64,000 nt of DNA from assembly GCA_041200185.1 (NCBI GenBank), contig CP165730.1, forward strand, positions 1,178,001 through 1,242,000, given 5' to 3'. Source of the stretch: G041200185 sp041200185. Its GTDB lineage: Bacteria > Pseudomonadota > Alphaproteobacteria > BNTO01. Each line of letters starts with the position of its first letter. Positions within the stretch are counted from its first letter, which is position 1. Of this stretch, positions 25,140 through 34,050 are shown piece after piece. The translations under genes and the position numbers were made by a program. The notes under the pieces were generated by a model. The model saw nothing but the letters and a program-made list of their open reading frames with translations, made no database searches and was not told the origin of the DNA.

Positions 25140-26973
25140 ATCCGAGCCCTCTTCCCTGTTTGTCTCTTGCAGATCATTCTTTAGAACCGCATAATTTTCT
25201 TGGATCCCTTGAATATAAGTCTGAAGATCTGCCAGACTTGCTTCAATGTATTCTTGGGTTAACCCAATACTTTTGAAGCTCTCCGACTGTTCCTGAACCC
25301 ATCTAGCGCCATCCTGGAGAAGCTTGGATATCCCTCCCTTGGCATGAAACCGCTTCTCGAGCTTGGCAATAACTTGTTTTCCGAAGAATCTCTTTTCTTC
25401 ATGATTTTTATCTTGAATATTTTTTAATTTTTCATGGATTTTTTAATTTGATTACAATATTTACTGTAGTTAGGATTCGTTTGTTCTAACTTAGACTCAA
25501 CCCACTCATCACTCAGCTGACTATTCTCCGAGTTACGTTTGGCCTGCTGTACCAACTTCTTCATCAGGCTTTCCAGTTGCACCTTCTTTGACTTCAAACC
25601 TTCGTTTGATCGATTAACAGCATCATCCATCACAGTACCTGCCAAATACTTCGTCACTTTATTACCATGATAAATGGTTCTTAACATCTTTTCGACTTTG
25701 TAGTCGTTGGATGTCAAAGGCGGCAGGAAGTCTATCATCTTGAATTCCAGTCCTGAAAGTAGCCACTTATTAGCTTTCCCTTGGTCGTCGTTTATGTCCT
25801 CCTCCTCTTCTTCAAGGTCTATGTAATCAGTCCCCGTACTCGGAGTCTTTGTGATGTATCCAAAATTCCCTTCATTTGAATCTCATAATCGGAAGATGCG
25901 ATTCACCGTATCTAATTCCAACATATTGGCTACTGTGGACCATGACTCGTAATCCTTTATTGACCTCCTGTAGCTTTAACAGAGTAGATCTGAGGTGAGT
26001 ATCTAGAGCCGAAGGAAGTTTACCAATCTCTGTAAATTGCTGACCACTTTCGCGAATATCTTCTGTGACAAGGTACACACCATCTTTTAGATAGGGATTG
26101 AAAAGAAGGCGGACTTGAGGTCCAAGTCCCAAATCTGATAGGATTTTGTAGATGGACAACTCCTTAAAATCTATAGGCTGATAAGCCTCTTCCCGAGGTT
26201 CCTCCTTGTCGTCGAAAGTACTCACAAAGGATGTCGTTGATTTAAAGGCTAACTCGCTATTAAACCGTCCTTTAGCCGGATATCCATGGTACGATTTGAT
26301 GTAGTAAACCTCTGAAACCTGTTTGGTCAAGTCTTCAGCTTTGATGATTCCCCCAAAATGAGCCCCGCCTGACTTACTAGCAAGGTCACCCTACGGAGTG
26401 CCGTTTAGCCCCCTTAATTTCTGAAACATATTCGTTGGTGAGAGAACGGGCAACTCCACCACTGAGTGTAGGTTCCATGTTTGTTGCGGCATCGACTTCG
26501 CTTATCTCACCACCTTCTCAACGATACTTAGTAAAAGAATACACAAGGCTTTTCTCTCCCTCGAGATGTCCCGGATCCATGAAGTCAGCAGCAAGGACCG
26601 AGAACGATGAAAGAGTTGAGTCAAGACCTTAAAAAGTTTTTTGATCTGAAGTCCTCTAGAGTCTTTCTTCTGTTCGAATTTTCGCTGAGCCATAGTCAAG
26701 ACGAATACATCTCAGAGCCTCCTCAACATCTATTTCCGAAAAGGCTACACTTCCTTCCTCATCCCCCTTTGTCGGAAGAAGGTCCAATAGCAATCGTCGG
26801 ACGAGCTCTTTACCAACAGAAGTGAAATCAGCCGTTTTAGCATCTGGTCTACGCTCCGCGTCCTTCGAGATGCTACGTCCCAACCATATCCAATCTTTCA
26901 AAGTATCATCATACCTTGTCGTAATCTGCCGGATCCTTTGAGTTAAAACGGCTTCTACCCACTCCTGCCGCAC
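25134..26973 (-). pseudogene. Decayed kinase-fold (phosphotransferase-like) gene
   Basis: Successive minus-strand pieces join into one protein of about 600 residues if several frame changes are allowed. Visible are a Gly-rich loop SKSGGAHFGG, a beta-3 lysine in VYYIKSY, an alpha-C-like FKELSIYKIL, a hinge VYLVTEDI, a catalytic D-x-x-x-G-N in DSNEGNFGY and an IDF metal motif in FKMIDFLPP. This is the order of the aminoglycoside-phosphotransferase/protein-kinase fold. Breaks lie near 25430 (an A-run), 25878 (just before DSNEGN), 26390 and 26640, with a TGA in frame near 26515. The C-terminal third (to TAA 25134) is coiled coil. The 5' end is lost near the dead IS5-type element. Probably a former effector or antibiotic-kinase relative. 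Confidence 0.55.
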
Positions 26974-27041
26974 CCCCTGATCAATCCCTTCATTTAATGC
27001 AAAAGAACCCTCGTCGCTAGATGCTGTTGCCCTTTAACCCC

Positions 27042-27524
27042 TTACCCCCAAATCACCACGCAGGCCAAACAAATGGCGGCAAAGAACGAGGCCACAGTTT
27101 TGCAGTATCTCGTAGAAATCCCCCTCAATCTTTTTAATTTTAAAAATGCATTTTCGACAAGCCTACGCGTCTTATAGAGATCTTTATCTCTTTCTCGTTG
27201 AATTTTTCTGCTCTTTCTGGGTAGAATACAAACTTCCATCCCCATAAAAGTCCCTGCATTCAAAATCTCCTGCGAATCGTAAGCTTTGTCGGCTATCAAG
27301 CGCTCTGCTTTCATTCCTTGAATAAGCTGCCAAGCTGTTTTGCCGTCTGCTGTGACGCCATCTGTCATAACAAATCGGACGGGAAGACCAGCCTCATCCA
27401 CGGCCCAATGCAGTTGACTTGTGAGCCTCCTTTTGAGCGCCCAAGCGCTTGATGGCCTCCTTTGGCTCCGGCGGCAGAAAGTTGCATTTTGATAAAAGTT
27501 GAATCTAACATAAGGGATTCTCAC
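27042..27524 (-). pseudogene. IS5-type transposase, C-terminal part
   Basis: One hundred and sixty codons of the catalytic domain, meaningful only after residue 33 (LTSQLHWAVDEAG). The earlier residues are out-of-frame translation of the first half. The second Asp (ADKAYDS) and the final Glu (ENAFLKLKR) are kept. Confidence 0.7.
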
Positions 27525-27793
27525 TCAGAATGTTTCCATAAAATTTCCATCATTTTTTGCCATATACCCTTCTTTTGCGCGCCGAAATCTCTCTGAAAAA
27601 CAGTGTTCCATTTTCCGTATTCAGGAGGAAGACTTCTCCAAGAACCCCCCTCATGTATGACGAAAAGGACAGCATTGATAAAAAGTCTATTATCCTTCGC
27701 TGTTCGTCCTGGCTGATCTTTACGTCCTACGCAAAGAGGCTCAATTTTGTTCCAAAGTTGGTCTGAAATGTCGTGTCGATGAAGGGCTGTCAT
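27521..27793 (-). pseudogene. IS5-type transposase, N-terminal part
   Basis: Ninety codons of the DUF4096-type N-terminal domain ending at a TGA in place of a conserved Trp codon. The same frame continues ESLMLDSTFIKMQLSAAGAK to the GRSKGG frame change. Confidence 0.75.
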
Positions 27794-28527
27794 GGAAAAT
27801 CTCGGTTTTGTAAAGTTCCTCGCAGAGCATTCTACCCTATTTAAATGTCAACAGAATCTAGAGACGAAAGAGGAAGCGCACAAGACACCCGCACAAAGAA
27901 TGACGGCAGGTAGCACCCTACCAACACTTGCAAACATAAATTTCCCCCGTCAAAAATAAAACCACTTTTGAGTTGTACAGCTCCTCCTCACGTTTTCTTG
28001 GACTTCGTGGACGAAGCACTGGAGACAATCAAAAGCAAATAAGAGCCCAAATGACTAAGTAACGTGAAATGCACAAGTGAGAAATTTCAGCAAGCGCATT
28101 CGAGGAGGGGTATGCAAAGATCCCTGTGCCGGGCCATGTCTGCGTTTGAAACCTCTTCTTAAAAAGGTATCTCAATTTCTGACGAACGAGAGAAAAGTGA
28201 CTTCATTGAGTCTGTAGTCTTAGTTGTATTGCAAACCTGCACTTAAAATTTTGTCAAAAAGATTGTGCCTTAGTAATTATGAGGATAATTATCAGAATTG
28301 AAGGTAAAATCAAGCCACATTCTCTAATGTACATATTATGAAAGTTGTGCAAATGTGTATCCAAAGATTAGTATTAGTTTAGATGTACTTAAGTTGCAAC
28401 CTTACTATAACTAATATAAAGTTACCGAACACCAAGATAAAAAGGTACAAAAAATGAGATAAAGACGTGATACCCCCCTCGGAATGGAAAGTGAGAAACT
28501 CATGCGGCTTGGTGCGGCCCGTGGAAT
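27794..28527. other. Gene-free spacer after the IS relic
   Basis: About 730 bases, AT-rich in the right half. No gene, tRNA or clear terminator was seen. The left 50 bases may include the lost right end of the IS relic. Confidence 0.3.
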
Positions 28528-29871
28528 TCAAGATTCAGCCTCAGCTTCGTGTAACTTGGGAGATCTCGGTTCGCTCTGGCCATGCGACTCTTTCTTGCGG
28601 CGCTTCTTTTTGGGGGTATGACAGCAGATCGCTGCAGAGCAGCACGTTGCGTACATATGAAAAACGGTACCAAAGGGGTCAACGAGTGGATCGACCGCGA
28701 TGAAGAGCGCGACGGCATTACCAAGAGGAATGCCGAGGGGAGCCAGGATGCTACTCATCAAGGAATAATAGATAACTCCTTTGACGCCTGAAGCGGCGAA
28801 TGAGGTTAATACGGAAGCCAAAACAACGAAGGAGTATCCGGCAAAATCAAGTTTCTCGTTGAAGATATTGGCAACGAAGATGGATCCAATGGCGTAAAAA
28901 CAAACAGTTGAAAATTGACATAGAGGGACACCAAGAGGAATGGTTAGCTCAACCTTTTGCGCGTCAAACCCCAATTTTTGCGTCATGGCACTGACAGCCC
29001 TTGGAACACAAATTATAGAGGATTGCGTTGAAAAGGCCATAAGAAGCGTCTCAAACAGGGCTTTAAGAGTTTCAAAATACCTTTTGCCGGAACACCTCCA
29101 AAGAATGATGCTACAGACGACAGTTAGGATGCCGATGATGGAGAGCATCGTTAGAGCCAAATTGAGAATCGTAATCAAGGCTGAACCGGTTGTATTTGAA
29201 AGTTGTGTAGCCAGCAAGCAAAATGAACCAAATGGTAAGAAGAAAAGGACTTTTTCATTAATTTTGTAAAGTACGGGCAAATAGTCGCCAAGACTTTTGA
29301 GTCGTTCCTTTTTATCGCTCCGAGAGACGAGACCACAAAATACGCTAAACAAAACGCAGAAAACGATGATTTGAAGCATATTCGCTTCAGAAAGCGACTC
29401 AAAAATGTTGTGAGGCACGGTATCAACGAGGAAGTTAACAATGCTAACGGATTGGTTTTTCTCAATAGGGTCGTCGAGTGTAACTTCTCGAACGCGTGAT
29501 CCGCCACTTTCCTCAACAATATGCATGATGTTGGGATCATTCGACATTCCTTCACCAGGCTGCATGAAGTACCCAGCTACGACAGCGAATGTGCCCGTAG
29601 CGAAAAGCGCTACAATGAACACAAGCAACGTTTTCCCAATAAAGGCGTTATCTGACCCATGAGACAGAAGTCGCGTCATGTTGGTCAATATCGTGATGCC
29701 GATAATGGGTATCACGGTGATTTGCAACATGTTTGTGTAGAAGTTAGCAATGGGAGACAAGGCCGGAACCAACTGCTTGTGATAAAAACCAACGTAAATA
29801 CCGCCTGCAATACAAGCGATCAAAAAAAGAGGATTGCGAATGAAGTTAGAAATTTTTTTCCATGTGATCAT
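28528..29871 (-). CDS. Diverged DAACS-family transporter-like protein
   Basis: A 447-residue inner-membrane protein of the dicarboxylate/amino acid:cation symporter family. Early helices (FLIACIAGGIYVGFY, VIPIIGITILTNM), the VPHNIFESLSEANMLQI loop and the serine-rich FSTQSSIICVP re-entrant loop are recognisable. The usual NMDGT substrate/Na+ motif is replaced by PLCQFSTVCFY, and the second loop reads SFAASGVKGVIYYSLMSS, so the transported solute or the function has changed. A 35-residue basic tail follows. It lies 19 bases after the cyclase gene and is the last gene of the binding protein-receptor-cyclase operon. It may be a transporter for the sensed ligand or a non-transporting partner. Confidence 0.8.
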   Translation of the reverse strand: MITWKKISNFIRNPLFLIACIAGGIYVGFYHKQLVPALSPIANFYTNMLQITVIPIIGITILTNMTRLLSHGSDNAFIGKTLLVFIVALFATGTFAVVAGYFMQPGEGMSNDPNIMHIVEESGGSRVREVTLDDPIEKNQSVSIVNFLVDTVPHNIFESLSEANMLQIIVFCVLFSVFCGLVSRSDKKERLKSLGDYLPVLYKINEKVLFFLPFGSFCLLATQLSNTTGSALITILNLALTMLSIIGILTVVCSIILWRCSGKRYFETLKALFETLLMAFSTQSSIICVPRAVSAMTQKLGFDAQKVELTIPLGVPLCQFSTVCFYAIGSIFVANIFNEKLDFAGYSFVVLASVLTSFAASGVKGVIYYSLMSSILAPLGIPLGNAVALFIAVDPLVDPFGTVFHMYATCCSAAICCHTPKKKRRKKESHGQSEPRSPKLHEAEAES

Positions 29872-29890
29872 ACTTGTCCCCTCTGAAATA

Positions 29891-31063
29891 TTACTTTTGG
29901 GTTAGAACAAAAATCCCGTCCCAATTTTTCTTGGGTGGGTTTTCCTTAAAGGCTAGGCAACGGTCTAGGAACAGGTTCGTTAGATAGTCTTGTGGAAAAT
30001 CGACCTTAAGAGCTTCAAAGTGTCTGATGGCTTCCCCCCAGCGCTGTTCCGTATACAACTTAAATCCTTGCGCAAATCGGGTACAAAGGTCAACCTCCTC
30101 CCTGGAGGGGAGGAGTCGACTGTCTCCAGACATTTGGCCGACCAATTCAAAAATTTTCACACCTTCTGTTTTTCCTTTCACAGCGACAATATCAACCGGC
30201 CGAAACAAAAACTTATCGGCAACACGCTTTTCCACGGCCTCACTAGCCAGGATCCACGTTTTATAAACCTTGTTGGTACCTTCTAAGCGCGAGCCAAGGT
30301 TAACGCCGTCTCCCATAAGGGTGTAGTTAATTTTTTCATCGGAACCGATATTACCCACAATAACTTCTGTTGTATGTAGTCCAATTCTGGTGGGGAATGT
30401 TGGTTTTTTCTCGAGCTCCCATTTCCGATTAAGTTCCGAAAGACGCTTTTGACACAAAAGTGCAGCGTGGCATGCGTTGAAGACATGGTTTTTGTCAGCA
30501 GTTGGCGCATTCCAAAAGGCCATAATGGCGTCACCAATGTACTTATCAATAGTTCCGTTCGTTTCAACAATAATTTTTGATAATTCATTAAAATAATCGG
30601 ACAAGTGCAAAACAAGTTTATCAGCCTGCATCCCCTCGGAAATACTTGTAAAACTTTGTATGTCAGAGAAGAACATAGTAACTTCACTCAGTTTTCCACT
30701 CAGCTTAATCTCGGTTCCTTTTTGCATGAGCCGCCGAACGAGGACTTTTGGTACGAACTTACCGAAGGACTGGAGACTTGTACGCATAGCGGAAATCGCG
30801 TCGATCATCATTTTAATTTCGGAGATATTGCTTTTGATGTCGAGAGGCTCTGTTTCATAGAAATCTTTCAATTGTTGAGTTTCTTCAGCTACGGCAATAA
30901 TTGGAGCAGAAATACGCTTGGACAAGTAAAATGTTACAAACGTTGCAATAAAAGAAATAAATATAATAAGAAGAATTTCCTTCTTTTGCATATCGTCAAC
31001 ACTTTTGGCGAAGTCCTTGCGAGGGACGACGACGCTAACAACCCAATGCAATTTCATTGTCAC
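29891..31063 (-). CDS. Class III adenylate/guanylate cyclase, catalytic part (frame-separated from its receptor part)
   Basis: A 390-residue frame: end of the Cache domain (LHWVVSVVVPRKDF), second membrane helix (EILLIIFISFIATFVTFYL), HAMP linker, and a cyclase catalytic domain. Both metal Asp residues are present (FFSDIQSFTSI and GDAIMAFW), the purine-site Lys and Asp of ATP-using enzymes are in TIDKYIGD and YTLMGDGVNL, and the transition-state Asn and Arg are in VNLGSRLEGTNK. The predicted product is therefore cAMP. A helical tail of about 60 residues follows. The GTG start at 31063 is artificial: deleting one A at 31052-31054 fuses this frame to the upstream receptor part. Confidence 0.88.
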   Translation of the reverse strand: MTMKLHWVVSVVVPRKDFAKSVDDMQKKEILLIIFISFIATFVTFYLSKRISAPIIAVAEETQQLKDFYETEPLDIKSNISEIKMMIDAISAMRTSLQSFGKFVPKVLVRRLMQKGTEIKLSGKLSEVTMFFSDIQSFTSISEGMQADKLVLHLSDYFNELSKIIVETNGTIDKYIGDAIMAFWNAPTADKNHVFNACHAALLCQKRLSELNRKWELEKKPTFPTRIGLHTTEVIVGNIGSDEKINYTLMGDGVNLGSRLEGTNKVYKTWILASEAVEKRVADKFLFRPVDIVAVKGKTEGVKIFELVGQMSGDSRLLPSREEVDLCTRFAQGFKLYTEQRWGEAIRHFEALKVDFPQDYLTNLFLDRCLAFKENPPKKNWDGIFVLTQK

Positions 31064-32096
31064 TGTTAATAGGAGTAAAAGATGCTAAGTATTGTAGACC
31101 ATCCATGGAGAATTCAAACTCTGTTTGCTCAGGTTTATCTTTATAAAGTTGGAAGGCTCGTTGGACTTGCTTATTGGGAGCCTCCGTAACGGACATAAGT
31201 CCCCGCTGAGCTGTCCCTGCTGCCGCTGCGGCTTGAAGTTGATTGCTTGGGTAGGCAACAATCTGTCCACCTTTTGTAACAATAAAAGCGAGGCCACGTT
31301 CAGAGATTTGTTGTTCTGCCATAAAAGATGCAAGTCCTTCTAGCAGGAGGTCGACACCGATGACTCCAGCAATTTTAGTGAGACGTCCGTCTTCTGAGAT
31401 GAAGATCGGGACAGCTGCTGAAATGCATAGGTTTGATGTTCCAGAAAAAGGATAGATATCTGTCCAGATAAAACTCCCTTTCTGCTCTGCCATTGTGAAC
31501 CAGGGGCGTGTTCTTGGATCGAAATTGAGAATCTCATTCTTCTCTTCTCCAACAAGCTTGCCGTCTTCATTGTAGTAATTCCAATATTCTACGCCTTGGC
31601 CCTGCGCTCGATCTTGAATTTGAATTAAATAAACGATGTTGTCAGGCAAGGGTTTGTCGGATTGTGAGACGAAGCGCGTGCCCTCTTTTCGTCTCTCAAC
31701 ACCAAGATAATCTCCGTTCATAAGTCCAATGTAGATATTGTCGAAGTTGGGGTATTGCTTCAGACTTTGAAGCAGACATTCTTTGACTTTTGCATTATTA
31801 AGACTTTCAGGATCATTCAAATCGACAAGCGAATGACATAGCATGACGATTTTCTGCACGTCGTCCAAATACCTCTGAGTTTTGGAAAGGATGCTATCGG
31901 AATTTTGTTTCATGGCGTGGCGAGCAAATTCCAGCGACACAGTATCATTTGAGCGATACGTAAACGTCAACGTAGCGATGTTTTCGAAAAGAAACAACAT
32001 AATGAAACTTGAGATGATATCCCACCTCAACTTCCGTTCAGAAAACATGCCGTAAATTTTTTGAATAAAGGCTAACTTCCCATCAAGCTTTTGCAT
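31035..32096 (-). CDS. Cache-domain receptor part of the membrane cyclase (ends at a frameshift)
   Basis: A 353-residue frame with one membrane helix (about 25-48, IISSFIMLFLFENIATLTF), then a double-Cache periplasmic sensor. Cache hallmarks are NFDNIYIGLMNGDYLG, DPRTRPWFTMAEQKG and WTDIYPFSG, followed by IAGVIGVDLLLEGLASF and ASFTPINSDN. After DNE the frame turns out of register and stops (IALGC). One base fewer gives DNELHWVVSVVVP, continuous with the cyclase frame, so receptor and cyclase were one 720-residue protein. The ATG overlaps the stop of the binding-protein gene as TGATG, so translation is coupled. Confidence 0.85.
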   Translation of the reverse strand: MQKLDGKLAFIQKIYGMFSERKLRWDIISSFIMLFLFENIATLTFTYRSNDTVSLEFARHAMKQNSDSILSKTQRYLDDVQKIVMLCHSLVDLNDPESLNNAKVKECLLQSLKQYPNFDNIYIGLMNGDYLGVERRKEGTRFVSQSDKPLPDNIVYLIQIQDRAQGQGVEYWNYYNEDGKLVGEEKNEILNFDPRTRPWFTMAEQKGSFIWTDIYPFSGTSNLCISAAVPIFISEDGRLTKIAGVIGVDLLLEGLASFMAEQQISERGLAFIVTKGGQIVAYPSNQLQAAAAAGTAQRGLMSVTEAPNKQVQRAFQLYKDKPEQTEFEFSMDGLQYLASFTPINSDNEIALGC

Positions 32097-33358
32097 CAGA
32101 ACTCCTCGAGATTACACTCAACATTGTTACAAATAAGATAATTATTGATGTAGTGAAGTAGGTGCGGCGCGTTATGAGAGACGCCAATCACCATGCGGTC
32201 GTACATCCCCTTGAGGGCAACGTAAAGCAGCTCCATTGTTTGGACAGAGCGCATTTGTTTCTTGATCTCAATCTCATCGCTGATTGTTCCAAGACACTCT
32301 CGGTTTCGGATCTTATTCATAATCTCGTCCCAAGAAGACGTAATGCTAATATTGGCCTTGGGAAACATGCTGGGTGCCGAAGTCTCGTAAGCCGTTCCCT
32401 CTTGAATGATGAGATTACGATTGACTCCGTTCGTGAAAACATCACGCAAAGTCAAAAGGCCTTTACTTGCCGCACGGGTTAACAAAACGCGGTTCAGAAG
32501 GACGCATTGTCGGATCTTAGCGTAAGGCTGAGAGCAGTAAATTTTAGCTGTTCTTTCTGGCAGCAACGTAAGATTTGATAGGATAAGGTCAATTTTTTCA
32601 TCCAAAAGCAAATTAACAGTGGAGGCCCAATCAGGAGCTTTCACGAACTGAACCTGCACACCAAGTGCTTCACCGATATCTCGAGATAAATCGATGTCAA
32701 AACCTACAAACTCACCATTGCGCCCCATAACGTGGAATGGGGGTTGGTCGATCGTGCACATACCAACTCTAAGAATCCCCCTTTTTAATATAGCCATGAT
32801 CTCCGGGGCAGCTCGATCGAGTTCAGGTTTAATTTTGGGAGAGGTGATGGTTTTTGATTTAACGGACTTTTGAAGATTACCTTGATCCATCTTAGAAATA
32901 TCTCGATTACTTTGTTTAGCAGAATCATCGCTGTATCTGAAGTTTTCATTCTTAGCCATCACATCTGCCGCGACATCGCGAGTCAGTGAAGAGTGATTGG
33001 CAACTTCAGAGGTTTGTGGGGTCGATTGATGAGGGCTGGATTGCTTCGGTTCGGGTGTGTTCAGTGGTTGACCCGGCATTGTCGTAGACTTCTTGGGATT
33101 GTCTTCTCCGGGCGTTAACACCACCTCATCATGGTGTAAAACACCGGAGTCACTCCGGTTTTCCGAAGAGGACGCTGGCCTTGAATCTAAATTCTTCAAT
33201 TCCAACTCAGAATTATCAGGCTCAGCAGCCGTCAACTCTTCGTCGGCCGACTGAACTTCGGTATGAGTGTCCTCGTTTTCGGCAAAAATTCTCTCGCCCA
33301 TTCCTAAGATGCACAAGTAAGAACACAGGAAGACGAGAATATTGCGCAGAAATACCAT
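32096..33358 (-). CDS. Periplasmic amino-acid-type solute-binding protein with long linker
   Basis: A 420-residue exported protein: signal peptide (IFLCSYLC-like segment within residues 5-24, cleavage near RIFAE), then about 150 residues of disordered Ser/Thr/Pro/Glu/Asp-rich linker, then a type 3 solute-binding fold (about 190-415). The domain has ILRVGMCTIDQPPFHV, GEFVGFDIDLSRDIGEAL, VQFVKAPDWASTVNLLL, KIDLILSNLTLLPERT and the hinge-region EGTAYETSAPSMFP. It is coupled by TGATG to the receptor-cyclase gene. No ABC permease genes are nearby, so it is probably a sensing protein that delivers ligand to the Cache receptor rather than a transport component. Confidence 0.85.
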   Translation of the reverse strand: MVFLRNILVFLCSYLCILGMGERIFAENEDTHTEVQSADEELTAAEPDNSELELKNLDSRPASSSENRSDSGVLHHDEVVLTPGEDNPKKSTTMPGQPLNTPEPKQSSPHQSTPQTSEVANHSSLTRDVAADVMAKNENFRYSDDSAKQSNRDISKMDQGNLQKSVKSKTITSPKIKPELDRAAPEIMAILKRGILRVGMCTIDQPPFHVMGRNGEFVGFDIDLSRDIGEALGVQVQFVKAPDWASTVNLLLDEKIDLILSNLTLLPERTAKIYCSQPYAKIRQCVLLNRVLLTRAASKGLLTLRDVFTNGVNRNLIIQEGTAYETSAPSMFPKANISITSSWDEIMNKIRNRECLGTISDEIEIKKQMRSVQTMELLYVALKGMYDRMVIGVSHNAPHLLHYINNYLICNNVECNLEEF

Positions 33359-33594
33359 GACAAATATGTGAGAAGCCTTACTTATAGTTTATGTTACTTA
33401 TAATTTACTAATTTTTTATTAATCGAAAAAAGGAGGTATCCCTCGCCTTGCATTTTATGTCATAGCTGCTTACTCTGAGAGGCAAGGACGAAGTAGATGC
33501 GATAAGTGCCTGACCTTATTCGTGAGTGGAGGGACTGAGGAACAGGAACCAAGTTGAGACTGCGTTCCGAATCAGATCATCATGAGGAGCACGG

Positions 33595-34050
33595 ATGAAG
33601 AAGGAAATCGTTAAGCAATGGCTGGGGAGGGGGTATGTTGCCATCACGGTTGGCTTGTTTTTGACATTAGATATTTTTTCATCAAGGGATGATGATGTGG
33701 CATACTACGGGCATACGGCCAATAAAACGGCACGAAAAGTTACCTTGTTAAGGTCGTGGACTGATGCTGAAGACGAGAAAATTCTTCGGGCGGCCGAAGA
33801 TCTTAAAGGAAAAGGAGAACGCGGGGGAATCGACTGGAAAGGGGTAAGCCAACGACTCACAGGGCGTACACCTCGACAGTGCCGGGATCGGTACTACAAT
33901 TATCTGCGTGATACTGGAGATGGCCGCCAACAGCAAGGTTGGACAAAAGAAGGGGATGCTGCTCTGTGGCGATTGTATACGGAGTTAGGCGGAAAATGGA
34001 AGGTTATTGCTAAGTATTTTCCAGGACGGACAGATGTTGGAGTTAAGTAG
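33595..34050 (+). CDS. Exported-type protein with two Myb (R2R3-like) repeats, up to an in-frame TAG
   Basis: A 151-codon frame. The N-terminus has one hydrophobic segment (YVAITVGLFLTLDIF, about 14-28) that may be a signal peptide or anchor. Two Myb repeats follow. The first begins RSWTDAEDEKILRAAEDL, has its second Trp in IDWKGVSQRL and its third helix in GRTPRQCRDRYYNYL. The second begins QGWTKEGDAALWRLYTELGG, then KWKVIAKYFPGRTDVGVK. This pattern, with GRT before the third helix, is that of eukaryotic R2R3 Myb DNA-binding domains. TAG (34048-34050) falls exactly inside the third helix of repeat two, where Asn is usual; the frame then continues RYFKVVRKK. GAGGAG precedes the ATG. Confidence 0.75.
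   Translation: MKKEIVKQWLGRGYVAITVGLFLTLDIFSSRDDDVAYYGHTANKTARKVTLLRSWTDAEDEKILRAAEDLKGKGERGGIDWKGVSQRLTGRTPRQCRDRYYNYLRDTGDGRQQQGWTKEGDAALWRLYTELGGKWKVIAKYFPGRTDVGVK

Larger units (their letters stand above)
27042..27793 (-). mobile_element. Inactivated IS5-family element (transposase relic)
   Basis: The transposase reads from 27793 down to 27042 in two frames. The N-terminal half has the IS5-type HTH and GGSWRSLPPEYGKW, then LDSTFIKM with AAGAKGGHQ and GRSKGG; the C-terminal half has VMTDGVTADG, IADKAYDS, and the final E region NAFLKLKRLRGISTRY. These carry the DDE residues. A TGA at 27521-27523 stands where family members have Trp (the WExxMxD phrase), and the frame changes again at GRSKGG. 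Terminal inverted repeats were not found, so the ends are approximate and probably eroded. Confidence 0.85.

Noticed and set aside
27020..27850. Terminal inverted repeats for the IS5-type relic
   Set aside because: Left and right flanks were compared by eye and no convincing complementary ends were found.
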